From contig NZ_WSRW01000001.1 in assembly GCF_009770985.1 (NCBI RefSeq), positions 1,302,001 through 1,366,000 of the forward strand: a stretch of 64,000 nt of DNA. The letters run 5' to 3'. The notes below the pieces were generated by a model, which did no database searches, had not been told where the DNA came from, and saw nothing but the letters and a program-made list of their open reading frames with translations. This stretch comes from Mucilaginibacter lacusdianchii. Lineage in GTDB: Bacteria; Bacteroidota; Bacteroidia; Sphingobacteriales; Sphingobacteriaceae. Position numbers and translations under genes: made by a program. Of the stretch, positions 36,855 through 46,349 are shown piece after piece. Within the stretch, counting starts at the first letter, position 1. Every line of letters begins with the position of its first letter.

Positions 36855-38243
36855 TTACTGCTGCTTGTACTCGGTATTCCAAACAGCGCTTTCGTCATCA
36901 CCTTTGTGGCCATCCAGTTTTACCACAAAGCTTTTGGCCGGAAAATAAGGCGTAATATGGATATCTAGGTGAATGCGGTCTTTTTGCACTTCATCACGCT
37001 CGAAACGCATAATTTTAAATCGTTCAATTAAGCGATCCGGACCTTGTATGCCGTCCAAAAACTTAACAATCTGCGAGCGCAGGTCCTGTTCTGTTTTAGA
37101 GTTCCAGTTTTCAAAAGCGCGGCGGTTCAAAAAGTCAAATAATACTTTGGTGATGTAATCAAAAACACGCACTACAGAATAAGTTTGTAAGCCGATATTA
37201 TCACCATTGAACAATGTTTTGGCCGAAAAGGCCATTACCTTGCCGTACTCATTTACCATAGGTACTAGGCCTAATTTTTCTAAATGAGAAATTTCACTTT
37301 TCTTCAGGTCAAACCGTACGCCGTCTACCTCGTTTACAGCGCCATGTTTTTTACCTGCCGTAACCTGCGACATCAATGTGTAGTACATTTTACCTGCCAA
37401 GGCAGCCGAGCCGGGTACAAACAAATCATCTTCTTCACCTACTTCGGCTACTTTGCCGCGGCCTACCATCCAGTTACAGGTCATAATGGTATTGGCTTTA
37501 AAGGCCTCTCCGCCTGTTAAATTAGCCGAGGTAAACAAATCTACCACATCATCGGGTTGATCCAAATCGGCAAAGTCGGTTACCAGCATTACTTTATTTT
37601 CATGCGCCATTTTTGACCACCGCTCTACTACTTTGTTTGATCCCAAATACCCTGGGATAACCATGATAGAATAGTTTTGACGCAGATCAAGCCTGTCGTA
37701 ATTTTGTTTCAACTCGTTGCCAACGTATTCAATAAAACGCGGGTTATCCAGTTCTTTCAACTGGTCTAAGCTGGCGTTCATAATTACTACGTTTTTTACC
37801 TTGTCGGTTTCGGTATTTTTATAGAACAGGTGCAGTGAACGGTAGGCTTGCTCCAGTTCGCGGGTGCTCTGCAGCACGGTATTAATATTGGTATTCAGGT
37901 TTTCTTCAACCTGTTGCAGTTTTTCGGTGCTGTTTTCTACCATGTCGCTAACCGAACCGCCATTTTCCAGGGCTTCAATCCACTGGTTAAGCTTTTGCTT
38001 CAGTTCTTCGCGTTCTTGCTTCTTTTCGTCGTCGGTTAAAAATATCTGTTTACGGGCCTTACGCTCGGGGTTTAAATTTTGTAAACCATCAACTGTGGTT
38101 TCCAATAAATCAAAACCGCCAACGCGCGAAAGTTTTTCCAGGCTTTGGCTTAAAGATAATTCTTTTAAAGCTGGCTTTTCGGCCGGTTTATAATTCTGGG
38201 CTGATGAAGTATCGTTAAGGGCTTGCTCGTTTGGTGTTGCCAT
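36855..38243 (-). CDS. tssC: T6SS contractile sheath large subunit TssC
   Basis: The 462-aa protein is the large sheath subunit, which assembles with TssB into the contractile tail sheath. Supporting blocks are VVIMNASLDQLKELDNPRFIEYVG, SIMVIPGYLGSNKVVERWSKMA, and the C-terminal part EVQKDRIHLDIHITPYFPAKSF. The N-terminal helices (residues 20-120) are coiled-coil-like. It follows tssB by 37 bases on the same strand; together they are a standard pair. Confidence 0.93.
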   Translation of the reverse strand: MATPNEQALNDTSSAQNYKPAEKPALKELSLSQSLEKLSRVGGFDLLETTVDGLQNLNPERKARKQIFLTDDEKKQEREELKQKLNQWIEALENGGSVSDMVENSTEKLQQVEENLNTNINTVLQSTRELEQAYRSLHLFYKNTETDKVKNVVIMNASLDQLKELDNPRFIEYVGNELKQNYDRLDLRQNYSIMVIPGYLGSNKVVERWSKMAHENKVMLVTDFADLDQPDDVVDLFTSANLTGGEAFKANTIMTCNWMVGRGKVAEVGEEDDLFVPGSAALAGKMYYTLMSQVTAGKKHGAVNEVDGVRFDLKKSEISHLEKLGLVPMVNEYGKVMAFSAKTLFNGDNIGLQTYSVVRVFDYITKVLFDFLNRRAFENWNSKTEQDLRSQIVKFLDGIQGPDRLIERFKIMRFERDEVQKDRIHLDIHITPYFPAKSFVVKLDGHKGDDESAVWNTEYKQQ

Positions 38244-38280
38244 GTTGCTAATCTTAAAAAATGTTTAGGTTAATAGTTAA

Positions 38281-38721
38281 TTACTGTTCCAGCTCTTTAA
38301 CAAAGTTTTTAAGTGCACTGATAAAAGCAGACCTGGTTTCTTCATTATCCAGCGTAGTTTTCAACGTTTTGTTGGTTTTTAGCTGTTTAATAATGCTTAA
38401 GTACATCTCGCGCTCTATATTCAATTTGCGCAAGTAGTTGCTTTGCTGTACCAGTTTTTTAACACCAAAGTCACCCAGGTTCTGAAATTTCAGATTCTCG
38501 GTAACGGTTGAGCCATCTTGCTTATCCAATGTTATATCAACATTCGGTTTAAAGTGTTCAAACACGTCTTCAACAGTTCTTAGCCCTTCAACTTTTTCGG
38601 GACGCAGCGGCTCGTTATCTGTTAATTTTTGAATAAATAATGTTTTATTCGGAGAGATTTCGCCAAAGGCTTCTGAGGTATCGACTTTCCGTTCGTTTCC
38701 TCCAATTTCGTAATTAAACAT
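38281..38721 (-). CDS. tssB: T6SS contractile sheath small subunit TssB
   Basis: The 146-aa protein matches the T6SSiii small sheath subunit: short beta start, NKTLFIQKLTDNEPLRPEKVEGLRTVEDVFEHF, then helical NLKFQNLGDFGVKKLVQQSNYL and a helical end. It pairs with TssC downstream. Start at the ATG at 38721. Confidence 0.9.
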   Translation of the reverse strand: MFNYEIGGNERKVDTSEAFGEISPNKTLFIQKLTDNEPLRPEKVEGLRTVEDVFEHFKPNVDITLDKQDGSTVTENLKFQNLGDFGVKKLVQQSNYLRKLNIEREMYLSIIKQLKTNKTLKTTLDNEETRSAFISALKNFVKELEQ

Positions 38722-38816
38722 ATTGCAGAGATGAGGTTGTAGCTTCTTAAATTATTTACTAGTTAACCCTTTATACTATAAAAATGTTTTGGTACGCTAT
38801 TTAAACGTACTAATTA

Positions 38817-41300
38817 TTAGTTGATTACCCAATCCAATTCATCAGCATCAATTTTTTTGACGATGCTAACGGTTTGCCCTTTCTTTAACTCGCCCGAAAT
38901 GATGTACCTGGATATCGGTCTGCGCAATTGATTGCGGATGACACCCGATAACTGCCTGGCACCATATTTAGGCGTAAAGCCGCCCAATGCCAGCATACTT
39001 TTAGCATCATCACTGATAGAAAAGCCTATACCCATTTTATCAAGCGACTCAATAAGGCTTTTGAGTTGAATGTCGAAAATTCTGACCACGTTTCGTTCAG
39101 ATATCGGCGCAAAGGGTACAATTTCGGATAGGCGCGCCAAAAACTCCGGCCGGAAATGACGGGCCATTACTTCCATCAACTCGTTAGACGTAGGCAGGTG
39201 ACCTTTGCTCAGTTGATCGGCTATCCACTCGCTGCCAATATTAGAAGTAAACAGGATGAGCGAATTAGAAAAATCGCCTTCTTTACCCAAACGGTCGTGC
39301 ATGTGGCCTTCATCCAGTATCTGTAAAAATATATCAAACACCGATGGATGTGCTTTTTCAATTTCGTCGAACAGTAAAACGGCATAAGGTTGTTGCCTGA
39401 TCTTATTAACCAGCAAACCACCTTCTTCATAACCCACATAGCCCGGAGGAGCCCCGTAAAGCAGCGCAGCCGAATGTTCTTCTTTAAACTCCGACATGTC
39501 AAAGCGTATCATGGCCTTTTCGTCGTTAAACAAAAAATCGGCAATGGATTTGGCTAATTCCGTTTTACCAGTACCAGTTGGCCCCAGCAAAAAGAACGAC
39601 CCTATGGGCTGTCCTTTTTTATTCAAACCACTACGCGATTCCAGTATGGCATCGGCCACGGCTTTAAGTGCCTGATCTTGCCCCACAACGCGTTTTTTCA
39701 AAAAGCTTTCCATGTTTAAAAGCCTTTCTTTTTCCTGCGCCTGTATTTTGCCCAGTGGAATACCGGTTTTATAGGATATAATAGCGGCAATATCCTGTTT
39801 ATCTACTTCGCTTGATTTTTCGGTAGCCAGGGTTACCAGTTGCGGCAGGTTGCGTTCAAAATAATTGATAAACTCATCTGGCGTTTCAAAGCTGCTAACC
39901 TGGGTTTCGTCTTCCAGCTTACCTAAAAGTACAGCGCTGGTTTTATTTTGCATCAGGGTATACAGCCATTTGTAATCGGCTACTGTGTTATCTTCATTTG
40001 TTGCACTTTTTAATTCGTTAAAACGCTCATTCAGTTCGGCAAGCGTCATATCTGATGTATCGTTCATCATTCTGATGGCGGCCATAGTGCGGTCCATCAA
40101 GTCAAATGCAGCATCGGGTAATCGGCGGTCTTTTAAATACCGCTTGGCCAGGCGTACGCAATCTTGCACGGCTTCGTTGCTTATTTTAAGGCTATGATGC
40201 TCTTCGTAATAAGGCACCAGCTTTTCGAGCATTTTGATAGCGGTGTCCATATCTGGCTCGTTCACCTGCAATACCTCAAAGCGGCGGCTAAAGGCTTGTT
40301 CGGGCTCTATAATTTTACGATACTCATCAATGGTTGTGGCACCTATCACCGTAATTTCGCCACGGGCAAGTTCGGGTTTTAATAAGTTGCCTACACCGCC
40401 GCCAATAGGGCCTTTGTTATCCAGCAGGGTATGGATCTCGTCTATAAATAATATAGCCTTATCGTACTGCTTTATTTCTTTCAGAATGTTTTTAAGCCGG
40501 TCTTCAATTTCGCCTTTGTATGATGCACCGGCAATTAATGAACCTAAATCCAGCTCGAATAAATTAACATTAAGTAGCGATTGCGGTACCTGGTTATTGA
40601 TAATGTCCAACGCAAAGCCATCTACCAAAGCTGTTTTGCCCACACCTGCCTCGCCAGTAATAATAACGTTGGGTTTGGTGCGCCGGCTTAATATCTCCAT
40701 AATCATGCGCGTTTCTTTATCGCGACCAATAATGGGATCTATTTTGCCCTGGCGGGCCATGTCTGTACGGTCAATACAATATTTTACAAGTGCACCGCCT
40801 GTTTTGGTATTTTCTCCTGCACCGCTTTGCCTCTCGGTACTGTCTGAGGCTACTGCCTGTTGAATGCTTTCATCCTGCAGATACACATCCAGCAGCTCCT
40901 TTTCTTTAATGGGAAGCGATTTAAGCTGCCCTGCATCAAAACCAACATTGGGTTTAACCAGTGCAATTAATACACAAACCGGGGTTATGCTATCCAGCCC
41001 CAATTTGATTCGCACATTGTCGGCTTCGTCAAATACCTTTTTCACGGCATCGTTGCCCAGCATTTCATCGGGTACATTTATAGCCGTACTATATTCTTCC
41101 ATGCGTACATCGGCCCAGTCGCTTACGTAGGCCGAATCTTTATCAATGGCGGTTAAGAAATTGCGTAAACCAACTTCCTGATGCATAAGGCCTTTAAGCA
41201 GATGCGCTGGGCCAAATTCTTTGTGATGATATTCTTTAGCCAGCGATTGGGCTACTCTGACGGCTGTTTTTACCGACTCGCTTAAATTAATAATGTTCAT
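38817..41300 (-). CDS. clpV: T6SS AAA+ ATPase ClpV (TssH)
   Basis: The 827-aa protein has a Clp N domain (about 1-150) and two AAA+ modules: Walker A GEAGVGKTALV near residue 220 with IDEIHTLL, and Walker A LGPTGTGKTELAK near 570 with LLFDEIEKAHP. A middle domain links them. It belongs to the ClpB/ClpV group; position between tssB and tssR identifies it as ClpV, which recycles contracted sheath. Confidence 0.95.
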   Translation of the reverse strand: MNIINLSESVKTAVRVAQSLAKEYHHKEFGPAHLLKGLMHQEVGLRNFLTAIDKDSAYVSDWADVRMEEYSTAINVPDEMLGNDAVKKVFDEADNVRIKLGLDSITPVCVLIALVKPNVGFDAGQLKSLPIKEKELLDVYLQDESIQQAVASDSTERQSGAGENTKTGGALVKYCIDRTDMARQGKIDPIIGRDKETRMIMEILSRRTKPNVIITGEAGVGKTALVDGFALDIINNQVPQSLLNVNLFELDLGSLIAGASYKGEIEDRLKNILKEIKQYDKAILFIDEIHTLLDNKGPIGGGVGNLLKPELARGEITVIGATTIDEYRKIIEPEQAFSRRFEVLQVNEPDMDTAIKMLEKLVPYYEEHHSLKISNEAVQDCVRLAKRYLKDRRLPDAAFDLMDRTMAAIRMMNDTSDMTLAELNERFNELKSATNEDNTVADYKWLYTLMQNKTSAVLLGKLEDETQVSSFETPDEFINYFERNLPQLVTLATEKSSEVDKQDIAAIISYKTGIPLGKIQAQEKERLLNMESFLKKRVVGQDQALKAVADAILESRSGLNKKGQPIGSFFLLGPTGTGKTELAKSIADFLFNDEKAMIRFDMSEFKEEHSAALLYGAPPGYVGYEEGGLLVNKIRQQPYAVLLFDEIEKAHPSVFDIFLQILDEGHMHDRLGKEGDFSNSLILFTSNIGSEWIADQLSKGHLPTSNELMEVMARHFRPEFLARLSEIVPFAPISERNVVRIFDIQLKSLIESLDKMGIGFSISDDAKSMLALGGFTPKYGARQLSGVIRNQLRRPISRYIISGELKKGQTVSIVKKIDADELDWVIN

Positions 41301-41315
41301 AGGAATCGGGTATAA

Positions 41316-43685
41316 TTACTGCCAGTTGGCTTGGGTTACATAATAATACGTTTTGCCATTTGAAATAAAGTGCTGGCGAAGCAGTGTTTCCTGCTTTATG
41401 GTATTCCGGCTTTGAATCAGATAGTTGATATAAGCTTCAAAAGGCTGTTGGGGCATATTGCCTGTGCGTTTCAGGTCAATTACCCGGTAGTTGCCTAATG
41501 CCGTATTAGCAGGTGGTATAAGCCCAGTTGTTTTCTGAATATAGTCTGCAAGCTTCATGTTTTTAATTTCGCTTCGGCTCATATCCAGCGCCATGTTTTT
41601 ACGCAAAATATTCAGGTAATTTTTAAATAGCTTTTTACGATAGTTGCCGGCATCCTGCTGCAGGTTTTCGCCAATCATCATTGATAGTACATCTTGCAGT
41701 TGTTTGTACTCGGCATCGCTCAATATCAGCGTGTATTGTAACTGCTGCGGGTGCTCTGTTACCATGCTGGCAGGAACATCAGCAGTAAGGTAATACTTAA
41801 AGGCATTATGCGGCATGTCGTCACCTACATTATCCGGAACAGGTGCGGTTAACTGTGTAAGCACCAATGGCGACACATAGCGGTGTTCGCGTCCGGTAAG
41901 GCGGAAGGCACTGTCTAATGAATGGGTTTGCGATTTGATATCATATTGTGTTTCTGACATCAGCCTTGCCAAAGAAGTTTCCATGGCCTGATTGGATTTA
42001 ACAACACCTTTAGGCGGAAACACTACTGCGCCTTGTACCAAGCTATTACGAGGGTAATCCAAATAAAATGAAACCGAATCGGAAACAGAAGTATTAAACT
42101 GCTGGCTGCTGCTTAAGCCCTCGCCTACAACCATGCGGTTCTTTTTACGTTCGGCTGCCAAAACTGCCGATTCCGATACTAACTTGCGTGCCTGAATTAC
42201 AAAGTCGTTATATATCGGCTTATAATCACTGTAAACCTGTATAGCCAGCATACGGGCATCAGCAGACGCGATACGCGAGGCTAGTTCATTAATGTTATCA
42301 TTGTTGTAATAGCCATTACCGGTACTGCCTATCAGTACAATAAGGTTGCTTTGGTTACGGCGGTTGGCAAACATATTTAATGATGCGCCTATGCCTTCAA
42401 ACACCGGCTGACTATTGGTAGCCGCTGTACAACCCGCAGTTACGGTTGCCTGTTTATCCAAAAAGCGCACAACCTGACGATAATCTGTACTGAAAGCCTG
42501 TTGCTCAATGCCGCCGGTTGTACAATTGCTTGCATTGCGGTAAACCACTGCACCATAATTAATTAAACTGCCTTTATTTTGCGCATTAAACACTTTTTCG
42601 AAAGATTGAATGGTGCTGGTGAGGCCCGAAAAGTAATTACGCATAGCACTGCCACCATCTACTACAAACACCACATTGATGTTGCGCATATTTTTGCGCA
42701 AGGCCAAGTAATCTTTATAAGTGATATGACCGCCTTTTATATTTAATATAGTGTTGTTCGATTTATCATAAACATCAGCAGCCAAGCCTACCTGCATGGT
42801 GCCGTTTTGAGCGGTGGAGGGGTAGCTAACCACAGGCAAGCTACGTAAAAGCTGCTGATCGGCATCAATCAGCGGATCAAAGGCGAACTGACCCGCTACC
42901 GGGCTGCTCGATTTTAAAGATGAGTTAATTACTGCCGCTGCAGAATCGTCTGCATTATAGCCCAATTTGGCAGTGCTGATGTATAACCGGTCGCCCCAGC
43001 TATGCACGGCGTCAGCCGGAATCCAGCCATATACGCTGTTGGCTGCACTGTCGGGCATTAACTGGTTATCAGAGCCTACCAGTGCGGTTTTACCGTCGGC
43101 CGATTTTTTGTATACATAAAGCAACTGGTTTAAGGCAACCTTGCTTTTTTTCTGCGATAAATCGGGAGAGTTGAATACGTAAAGTGAATCTGTTTTATCG
43201 TAATATACTTCAGGATGCAGCAACGCACCTTTGTCTGATACGATGGTAACTGCTTTTTGTGGATACCCGCTTAGTTTACTCACATAAGCCGATTGCCAAA
43301 GCAGTACTTTGTTTTTGCTTATCCAGCCGTAGCTTTGGGCAGCTTTTTTATTGGTTAACTTACGGCCCTGCACCATGCCTGGCTGGTATTTAATAAGCTT
43401 TAAGTAGCCATTGCTTTCTTTACTTACATAAAACGGCTCCATAAACTTAATTTTCTTCATCACCAGTGATCCGCCAGGTGCCGTATACGTGAAGTTTTCA
43501 TCACGGTCCGAAAACACAATCCAAGGCAGTGAGGTGGTTTTGCCGTCATCATAAATATTGGTTTGGGCATTAGGCTTCTCGAACGCAGCAGGCAAAGTTT
43601 TTACTTTTTTGCTGATAGAAACAGGCGACTGGGCATGAGCCGCCAGGGTAAGTAATATGGTGAAAAAAGTGATTGAGCTTTTCAT
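41316..43685 (-). CDS. tssR: T6SSiii envelope protein TssR (vWA-like domain)
   Basis: The 789-aa protein starts with a signal peptide (TFFTILLTLAAHAQSPVS) and is therefore periplasmic. A middle von Willebrand A-like domain (about 325-510) has the MIDAS-like opening NVVFVVDGGSAMRNYFSG and LIVLIGSTGNGYY. The N-terminal third is beta-rich with SH3-like segments (VYDKTDSLYVFN). The C-terminus is helical. TssR is one of the five proteins (TssN, O, P, Q, R) that build the Bacteroidota-specific membrane complex in place of TssJLM. It lies 15 bases upstream of clpV. Confidence 0.88.
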   Translation of the reverse strand: MKSSITFFTILLTLAAHAQSPVSISKKVKTLPAAFEKPNAQTNIYDDGKTTSLPWIVFSDRDENFTYTAPGGSLVMKKIKFMEPFYVSKESNGYLKLIKYQPGMVQGRKLTNKKAAQSYGWISKNKVLLWQSAYVSKLSGYPQKAVTIVSDKGALLHPEVYYDKTDSLYVFNSPDLSQKKSKVALNQLLYVYKKSADGKTALVGSDNQLMPDSAANSVYGWIPADAVHSWGDRLYISTAKLGYNADDSAAAVINSSLKSSSPVAGQFAFDPLIDADQQLLRSLPVVSYPSTAQNGTMQVGLAADVYDKSNNTILNIKGGHITYKDYLALRKNMRNINVVFVVDGGSAMRNYFSGLTSTIQSFEKVFNAQNKGSLINYGAVVYRNASNCTTGGIEQQAFSTDYRQVVRFLDKQATVTAGCTAATNSQPVFEGIGASLNMFANRRNQSNLIVLIGSTGNGYYNNDNINELASRIASADARMLAIQVYSDYKPIYNDFVIQARKLVSESAVLAAERKKNRMVVGEGLSSSQQFNTSVSDSVSFYLDYPRNSLVQGAVVFPPKGVVKSNQAMETSLARLMSETQYDIKSQTHSLDSAFRLTGREHRYVSPLVLTQLTAPVPDNVGDDMPHNAFKYYLTADVPASMVTEHPQQLQYTLILSDAEYKQLQDVLSMMIGENLQQDAGNYRKKLFKNYLNILRKNMALDMSRSEIKNMKLADYIQKTTGLIPPANTALGNYRVIDLKRTGNMPQQPFEAYINYLIQSRNTIKQETLLRQHFISNGKTYYYVTQANWQ

Positions 43686-43707
43686 GGTAATATTTAGGTA
43701 GAACTGA

Positions 43708-44673
43708 TTATCTGGAACGTTTAATGCCTTGCGCAGATGTAGCAGAGTGCTGCTTAACGGTTAGTAAGCTTGAACAGTTAGATTTTGGCCTTAAGGTGAT
43801 TTGGGCTTCATCGATACTGATACCGCCGCCAAAGGTTAGGCGCATACAGTAAGAATACAAGTCGGTTTGCTTGCTGTCGCCATTGGCATCTAAGCTAACG
43901 GCAACACGCTCATCGCCGCAAAAATATTTGTTAACTAAGTAGTAGTAATGGTTGTTAAAATCGGCGCCGTTGGCAATGGCCTGTAAATGCGCCCGGATAT
44001 CATCAATAGCTTTACGCTCGCCTTCGCCCGGCGCTACCATGGCATTCACAATCGCCGAGTCGGGGTTGGTAACACGGATGCGGTGTATTACCGGTCGGCT
44101 ACTATTATCAGTATTTAGCCGTACAGTATATATGCCGGGGCTATGATAGGTATACAGTGCCGTAGGCCCTTTTACGTCAACCCGGCCGGTTTCGCCAAAA
44201 GACCATTCATAAATACGGGCATTACCTTGGGCTTCCAGCCTTACTTCTTCGTTAACAATACCTTGTGTAGGTCCGTTGATGGTTATCAAGGTATCTTTAA
44301 TAGGAGCCGCAACGGTGTCTTTAACATCAATTGGAAACTGCTGCTGCAATTTGCCATCTACGGTTACGCGTACAATGTAAGCTCCGGGTTTTTTAAAGCG
44401 GTACACACCGTTTTGGGTAGAGGAGCGATCTCCGTTACCAAATTCCCATAACCATTTGTTGGCGCCTGTGGTGTTATCTGAATAGACCAGGTCTTCGTTC
44501 AGGTAAATCTGATCTTTCAGAATTTTTGCGTTAACGGATTTTTCCTCAAAAAGAGAACTTTTAAACAAAAAAATAAGTCCGGCTAATAACAAAATGGCAA
44601 CGATGATGTACAGGAAAACGTAATTCTGCCGGTTCGTTTCAACTGATCTGCCTTTATTATAATCCTCTTGCAT
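43708..44673 (-). CDS. T6SSiii membrane protein with PKD domains (possible TssP)
   Basis: The 321-aa protein has a short cytoplasmic N-terminus, one membrane span (about residues 18-37, YIIVAILLLAGLIFLF) and two PKD-like Ig domains (about 50-115, with WLWEFGNGDRSS; and 130-200, with YEWSFGETGRV). A C-terminal region of about 110 residues follows. It lies directly before tssR and after the two small membrane proteins, so it is very likely part of the T6SSiii membrane complex. I cannot tell with certainty which of the O/P/Q names applies. Confidence 0.75.
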   Translation of the reverse strand: MQEDYNKGRSVETNRQNYVFLYIIVAILLLAGLIFLFKSSLFEEKSVNAKILKDQIYLNEDLVYSDNTTGANKWLWEFGNGDRSSTQNGVYRFKKPGAYIVRVTVDGKLQQQFPIDVKDTVAAPIKDTLITINGPTQGIVNEEVRLEAQGNARIYEWSFGETGRVDVKGPTALYTYHSPGIYTVRLNTDNSSRPVIHRIRVTNPDSAIVNAMVAPGEGERKAIDDIRAHLQAIANGADFNNHYYYLVNKYFCGDERVAVSLDANGDSKQTDLYSYCMRLTFGGGISIDEAQITLRPKSNCSSLLTVKQHSATSAQGIKRSR

Positions 44674-44703
44674 AGGTTTAAGTGATTTGTGATGGATGTT
44701 GGT

Positions 44704-45189
44704 TTAACGGGCGCCAAAGCTTTGCTGCAGCTGGCGTGTAGATAGTTTACAATCGTCTAAAAGTTTATTAATGTGTGATACATCATTGTAATTGCCTCTT
44801 AACTCGCGCTTGTCGTAAAAAAGGCTTTCCTGAATTTTTGATGCATAAATAAAACACTTGTACCTGCTATCATACGGCCTGCTGTTGTAGTATGACCGAA
44901 TGGCTGTTATGGAATTGCGAATGTCATTTTCCAGAAAAACAGCCTGTACATTAGGGTTAAATTTTACAATGCGGGCATAAGTAGTATCAATAGCCGGCAA
45001 GGCTTGGGCAACAGTGGCTTCAAAGCGTTCTTCTTCTTGCAGGCGTTTAGAAAAATCGCTTTTAGATATGTCGCTGTTATTGCCATAGTTGTAAAAAATT
45101 GCTGTGCATAATACAGCCGCGGTAAACAAAAACAGGCCTAAAAAAAACAAAAACTTTTCTCGGCGCTCTTTGATGCTAAACTTCATCAT
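44704..45189 (-). CDS. T6SSiii single-span membrane protein (TssO/TssP-like)
   Basis: The 161-aa protein has a basic cytoplasmic start (MMKFSIKERREK), one membrane span (about 13-33) and a helical periplasmic part ending in an Arg. Together with its upstream neighbour of the same layout it belongs to the set of small bitopic proteins of the Bacteroidota T6SS membrane complex. Its stop lies just before the PKD gene, and its start three bases after the neighbour's stop. Confidence 0.72.
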   Translation of the reverse strand: MMKFSIKERREKFLFFLGLFLFTAAVLCTAIFYNYGNNSDISKSDFSKRLQEEERFEATVAQALPAIDTTYARIVKFNPNVQAVFLENDIRNSITAIRSYYNSRPYDSRYKCFIYASKIQESLFYDKRELRGNYNDVSHINKLLDDCKLSTRQLQQSFGAR

Positions 45190-45192
45190 ACA

Positions 45193-45708
45193 TTATCGTC
45201 TAAGGTTTCTAAGCGTGTTTACAGCAGTATTATTGGTGCGGTTGCAGTTTTGAAGCTGCCGTCGCAGGCTTTCAATCTGGTAACGGGTGGTAAACAATGA
45301 ATCTTTAATGCTTGCTACCGTGCTGATGTTGTCGCTCAGCTTTTTATAAAGGTCAAAGCTTTTTAGCGGAAGCGTATTCTGCTGCAGTAATGCCTGTATT
45401 TTCAGGTTGCTTTCCTGTATATCATTCAACAACACGCTTTGGTTATTCAGTTCAGTAGAGTTAATTTTAGTGTACTGCGATAATTGAGATAAACGCAGCA
45501 GTATAATATCAAAGTTGTTATTGATATCGTTTCGAACGGAAATAAGTTTTTCCGACTCCTTAACCCTGTTGTTGAGCATGGCTACTTCGCGGTTGGAGGT
45601 AAGGAAAAAAAAGTATACCACCACCACACTAAATATCAGTAAACCAACAAAATAAAATATAAAATTTAAATAAGCTCGCTGTAAGTCGCGACTGTTTATC
45701 GGCTTCAT
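45193..45708 (-). CDS. tssO: T6SSiii single-span membrane protein TssO-like
   Basis: The 171-aa protein has a short basic N-terminus, a membrane span at about 15-37 (FIFYFVGLLIFSVVVVYFFF) and a long periplasmic coiled coil (about 42-150) with many Asn/Leu heptads, ending NTLRNLRR. Layout and position at the head of the minus-strand T6SS operon fit TssO. The O/P assignment of the two paralogous small proteins is not certain. Divergent from tssE across a 200-base AT-rich region that must hold promoters for both directions. Confidence 0.68.
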   Translation of the reverse strand: MKPINSRDLQRAYLNFIFYFVGLLIFSVVVVYFFFLTSNREVAMLNNRVKESEKLISVRNDINNNFDIILLRLSQLSQYTKINSTELNNQSVLLNDIQESNLKIQALLQQNTLPLKSFDLYKKLSDNISTVASIKDSLFTTRYQIESLRRQLQNCNRTNNTAVNTLRNLRR

Positions 45709-45912
45709 CTATAACTAATATTATGCTATGTAATTTGCCAACTGCACTCAATAAGGCATTTTCCGGAAAAGGATAGGTATGCCAGATTTAAATTATCAAT
45801 ACTATGTAAGTACAATAACCTATTTTCCATCATCACGTTTCTACAACCATTTTCATAAATTTTTGTTTAGTAGTTATAGAAATTTAAACCTGTAGTTTAT
45901 AGCTTGTTAGTA

Positions 45913-46347
45913 ATGCCTGCACCTTTATATAAAAAACCTTTGCGCCTGGGTAGCATTTTTAAAGGCCACGATTTAGAACAGCAGGATATTGGCACATCTA
46001 TTTCCCAGTATATTGAGTTGATTATTTTTACCCGTTATGGCGAGCACAGGTATCAGCCTGATTTTGGTTGCGAAATATGGGACCTGGATTTTGAACTGAT
46101 TGTGAGCGAAAGCACGTGGGAAGAGAAACTACGCCAATCTTTGCTGCGGTCAATCACCAAATATGAGCAGCGTATATATGATGTAAATATAGACGTTCGC
46201 ATTACAGAGGTGAATAAATTTTACCCGCTACGAAATATTACTGAAATAAAAAAGCAGGTAGAAATTGTTGTTAAAGCCAAAATTAACCAAACGGGCGAAA
46301 ATTACCGGTTTTCTATTGCATTGTTTTTAAGTCCACTTTCAGCCTAA
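45913..46347 (+). CDS. tssE: T6SS baseplate protein TssE (gp25-like)
   Basis: The 144-aa protein has the gp25/TssE wedge fold signature: DIGTSISQYIELIIFTRYGEHRYQPDFG, then EIWDLDFE. I use the ATG at 45913 (MPAPLYKKPLRLG) over the TTG at 45904. It begins the plus-strand baseplate operon; its stop lies two bases before the tssF start. Confidence 0.92.
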   Translation: MPAPLYKKPLRLGSIFKGHDLEQQDIGTSISQYIELIIFTRYGEHRYQPDFGCEIWDLDFELIVSESTWEEKLRQSLLRSITKYEQRIYDVNIDVRITEVNKFYPLRNITEIKKQVEIVVKAKINQTGENYRFSIALFLSPLSA

Positions 46348-46349
46348 CC

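Noticed and set aside
40234..40863. 209-aa plus-strand frame inside clpV
   Set aside because: Antisense to a clear AAA+ gene in a locked frame relation; Ser/Ile-rich composition typical of a shadow frame.
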